Shown one piece after another: positions 62,530 to 64,000 of a stretch of DNA of 64,000 nt. Location: NCBI GenBank assembly GCA_949752795.1, contig CATKHW010000422.1:2418001-2482000 (forward strand), read 5' to 3'. Source of the DNA: Hyperoodon ampullatus. Its lineage: Eukaryota; Chordata; Mammalia; Artiodactyla; Ziphiidae. The notes under the pieces are model-generated. The model was not told where the DNA came from. It saw only the letters and a list, made by a program, of their open reading frames with translations, and searched no databases. The position numbers were made by a program, and so were the translations under genes. Position 1 is the stretch's first letter. Each line of letters begins with the position of its first letter.

Positions 62530-64000
62530 AGAACAGTGTCTCACATTTAGAAAACACTCTTATGCCTGCTTAAGGGGGAAGGAGAGGTGGGGTGATGCAT
62601 AAAACCAGAGTTTGATATAAGCACAGGTACCGTTCCAAAAACCAACTATGGAATAGACAAGACCTACACCTTCCTCAGTGAAAGGGACTCAAAACCCCAT
62701 ATTTCCCGCAGAGGAATATATCTGACTAGTAAGAATCTTAAAACCTATGTATTGATATGTCTCCTTAAGGGAATCAAGTGTGTCTAGACTGGCATAAACA
62801 TGGCAGTGAGAATCAGCTCAAACACACTATAAAAAGGAATTTCAAAAACAAAACAAAAAAACTGGGAAATTCTTTAAAATTCCTTCAGGGTCTCTGATGA
62901 AACCTGGAATGACCTTACGTACAACGACAGCTGGATGAGGCATAAGGCTGGACACATGTGACTGAGAGGATTGGTGAGATTGGGTGAGCAAATGCAGACC
63001 CTTTAAAGCACAAATGCCTGGCACCCATTCCATGGGTCCCAACTCTCCAGGATAAAGGGAATATTACTACAGCTATAACATGTACGGGAAACCTAGAGAA
63101 CGGACACACTGTGAATACGAAAGGTTTCTAAAACTCAACGAATAGTCCCTCTCCTGGTGCTCCAGTTTGACTTTCCATCTGCTTTACTATCAAACTCCCA
63201 ACTTGGAGAGACAGCCCTTTTAAATTCCTGGTTCGCACAGGTTGCCAATTTGGCAGAGGTTGAAAGGGAAGAGGGAGAAACAATGAGAGAGTAGCTGTTA
63301 GGCATTTGGAGGGGCACATATCAATCTAATTTCCCGGCAGGAAGAAGACTTAACCAAAGTCTCAGCCACCCACCGGGAACCAGTATAGGTCCTGAACCAA
63401 AATTTTGGACTAGCGGTCAGATCACAAAAAACGAGTTGAAAAATGGAGCTCAGGGGCACAGCAATTCACAAACTGGCCGAGTAATAAAGGACAACTATCG
63501 TCCAAAAATCTGTTGAGGGAAGGCAGCGAGGTGGACTTGAAAGCCAGGCAGAATAGCAGGAAACAGATTTCAGGAGGTACATTGGAATCGCCTTTAAAGC
63601 ACAAGAAGAGGGGCACGACTTCGACAATGATGCACTTGGCCAAAAAGGGCGTATGCGTTTTCTCCTGAATATATTCAGGAGAAAACGCATACGCCCTTTT
63701 TGGCCAAGCAAGCAAGCGGGCAATGCAAATCTGCACTACAAAGAAGTATCACTTCCCACCGGTCAAAAGGGACATCCACAAAATGTGTAAAAGCCAGAAA
63801 GGCAAGACAGGCCCTGGAGAACAGGGAGCCTTGTTATGCTGATGGGCGGGATGTAAATTGCCAACTGCCTCTCTGGAGGAGAGCATTGTGTTCCCTAAAA
63901 CAAGTAAACAACAGAGCTACAGAGCCAAGGGCACTTCCAGTCTAGGGAATATACCTTGGGAAAACTGAAAATCAATAAGACACAGCCACCCCAAAATTTA
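62530..64000 (+). repeat. Monomer 37, divergent, cut by window end (1471 bp)
   Basis: It mixes A-like atgaggcataagg with many private bases (tctccttaaggg, acatgtgactgag, ttttaaattcctgg, actagcggtcagatc). The palindrome at 63635-63708 is perfect. The L1 block begins at 63709 and runs off the window. Confidence 0.93.

Larger units (their letters stand above)
1..64000 (+). repeat. L1-containing 1.74 kb satellite array (probable common cetacean satellite)
   Basis: The whole window is a head-to-tail array of 37 monomers of 1735-1739 bp. The unit start used here is the recurring agaacagtgtctcac-type motif, seen at 1, 1738, 3473, 5209 and so on. All copies share one orientation, and no unique DNA or other transposon interrupts them. 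Each unit has an unrecognised ~770 bp block, a 74 bp palindrome and an L1-derived block that runs into the next unit. Unit size plus L1 content fits the common cetacean heterochromatic satellite known from the literature. That identity is recalled knowledge and was not tested by search. The role would be structural heterochromatin. Strand + is the sense direction of the L1 fragment. Confidence 0.93.

Noticed and set aside
1..64000. CENP-B box (ttcg, four bases, a, two bases, cggg) marking centromere function
   Set aside because: I scanned ttcg and cccg occurrences in representative units. The nearest case, ttcgagagacagcccc in class E, lacks the required cggg end. No good match was seen, though the scan was by eye.
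1..64000. CRISPR array or ribosomal DNA tandem array
   Set aside because: The period is 1.74 kb with no short repeat and spacer alternation, and no rRNA-like conserved segment is present.

Overview
The window is one uninterrupted tandem satellite-DNA array. It contains no credible protein-coding gene, RNA gene, CRISPR array or bacterial-type element. I count 36 complete head-to-tail monomers of 1735-1739 bp and a 37th cut off by the window edge at 1471 bp, all in the same orientation and without any unique or foreign sequence between them. The hundreds of short open frames on both strands recur once per monomer and are by-products of the repeat.

About half of each monomer (from the palindrome to an A-rich tract in the next unit, roughly 890 bp) reads as an eroded 3' end of a LINE-1 (L1) retrotransposon in sense orientation: the end of ORF2, the 3' UTR and a relic of the tail. 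The other ~770 bp is not recognised. At their junction every monomer has a spacer-less inverted repeat of 74 bp, perfect in 17 of 37 units. An L1-containing heterochromatic satellite with a ~1.74 kb unit matches what I know of the common cetacean satellite (about 1.76 kb in baleen whales and several toothed whales, about 1.58 kb in dolphins and relatives; reported to contain L1 sequence). I therefore infer a whale, more likely not a delphinoid. No database search was possible.

Above the monomer level the array is a higher-order repeat (HOR). Five monomer classes, named here A, B, C, E and D, follow one another in fixed order. Complete A-B-C-E-D units of about 8684 bp lie at 20839-29523, 34738-43421 and 43422-52105. 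Shortened units lie at 1-5208, 5209-10419, 10420-15630, 15631-20838, 29524-34737, 52106-55578 and 55579-57315. Each shortened unit contains one or more chimeric monomers whose left part is one class and right part another (B/D, A/B, C/E, C/D, A/C, B/C/D, A/D), the expected scar of in-register-by-monomer but out-of-register-by-HOR unequal exchange. Several switch points can be confined to about 5-30 bp.

From 57316 to the right edge the monomers are visibly more divergent, no longer follow the class order, and one palindrome is badly eroded. This suggests that the window runs from a homogenised core towards an older, less homogenised flank. A cluster of single-base indels at about 33800-34300 looks like a local assembly or consensus error.
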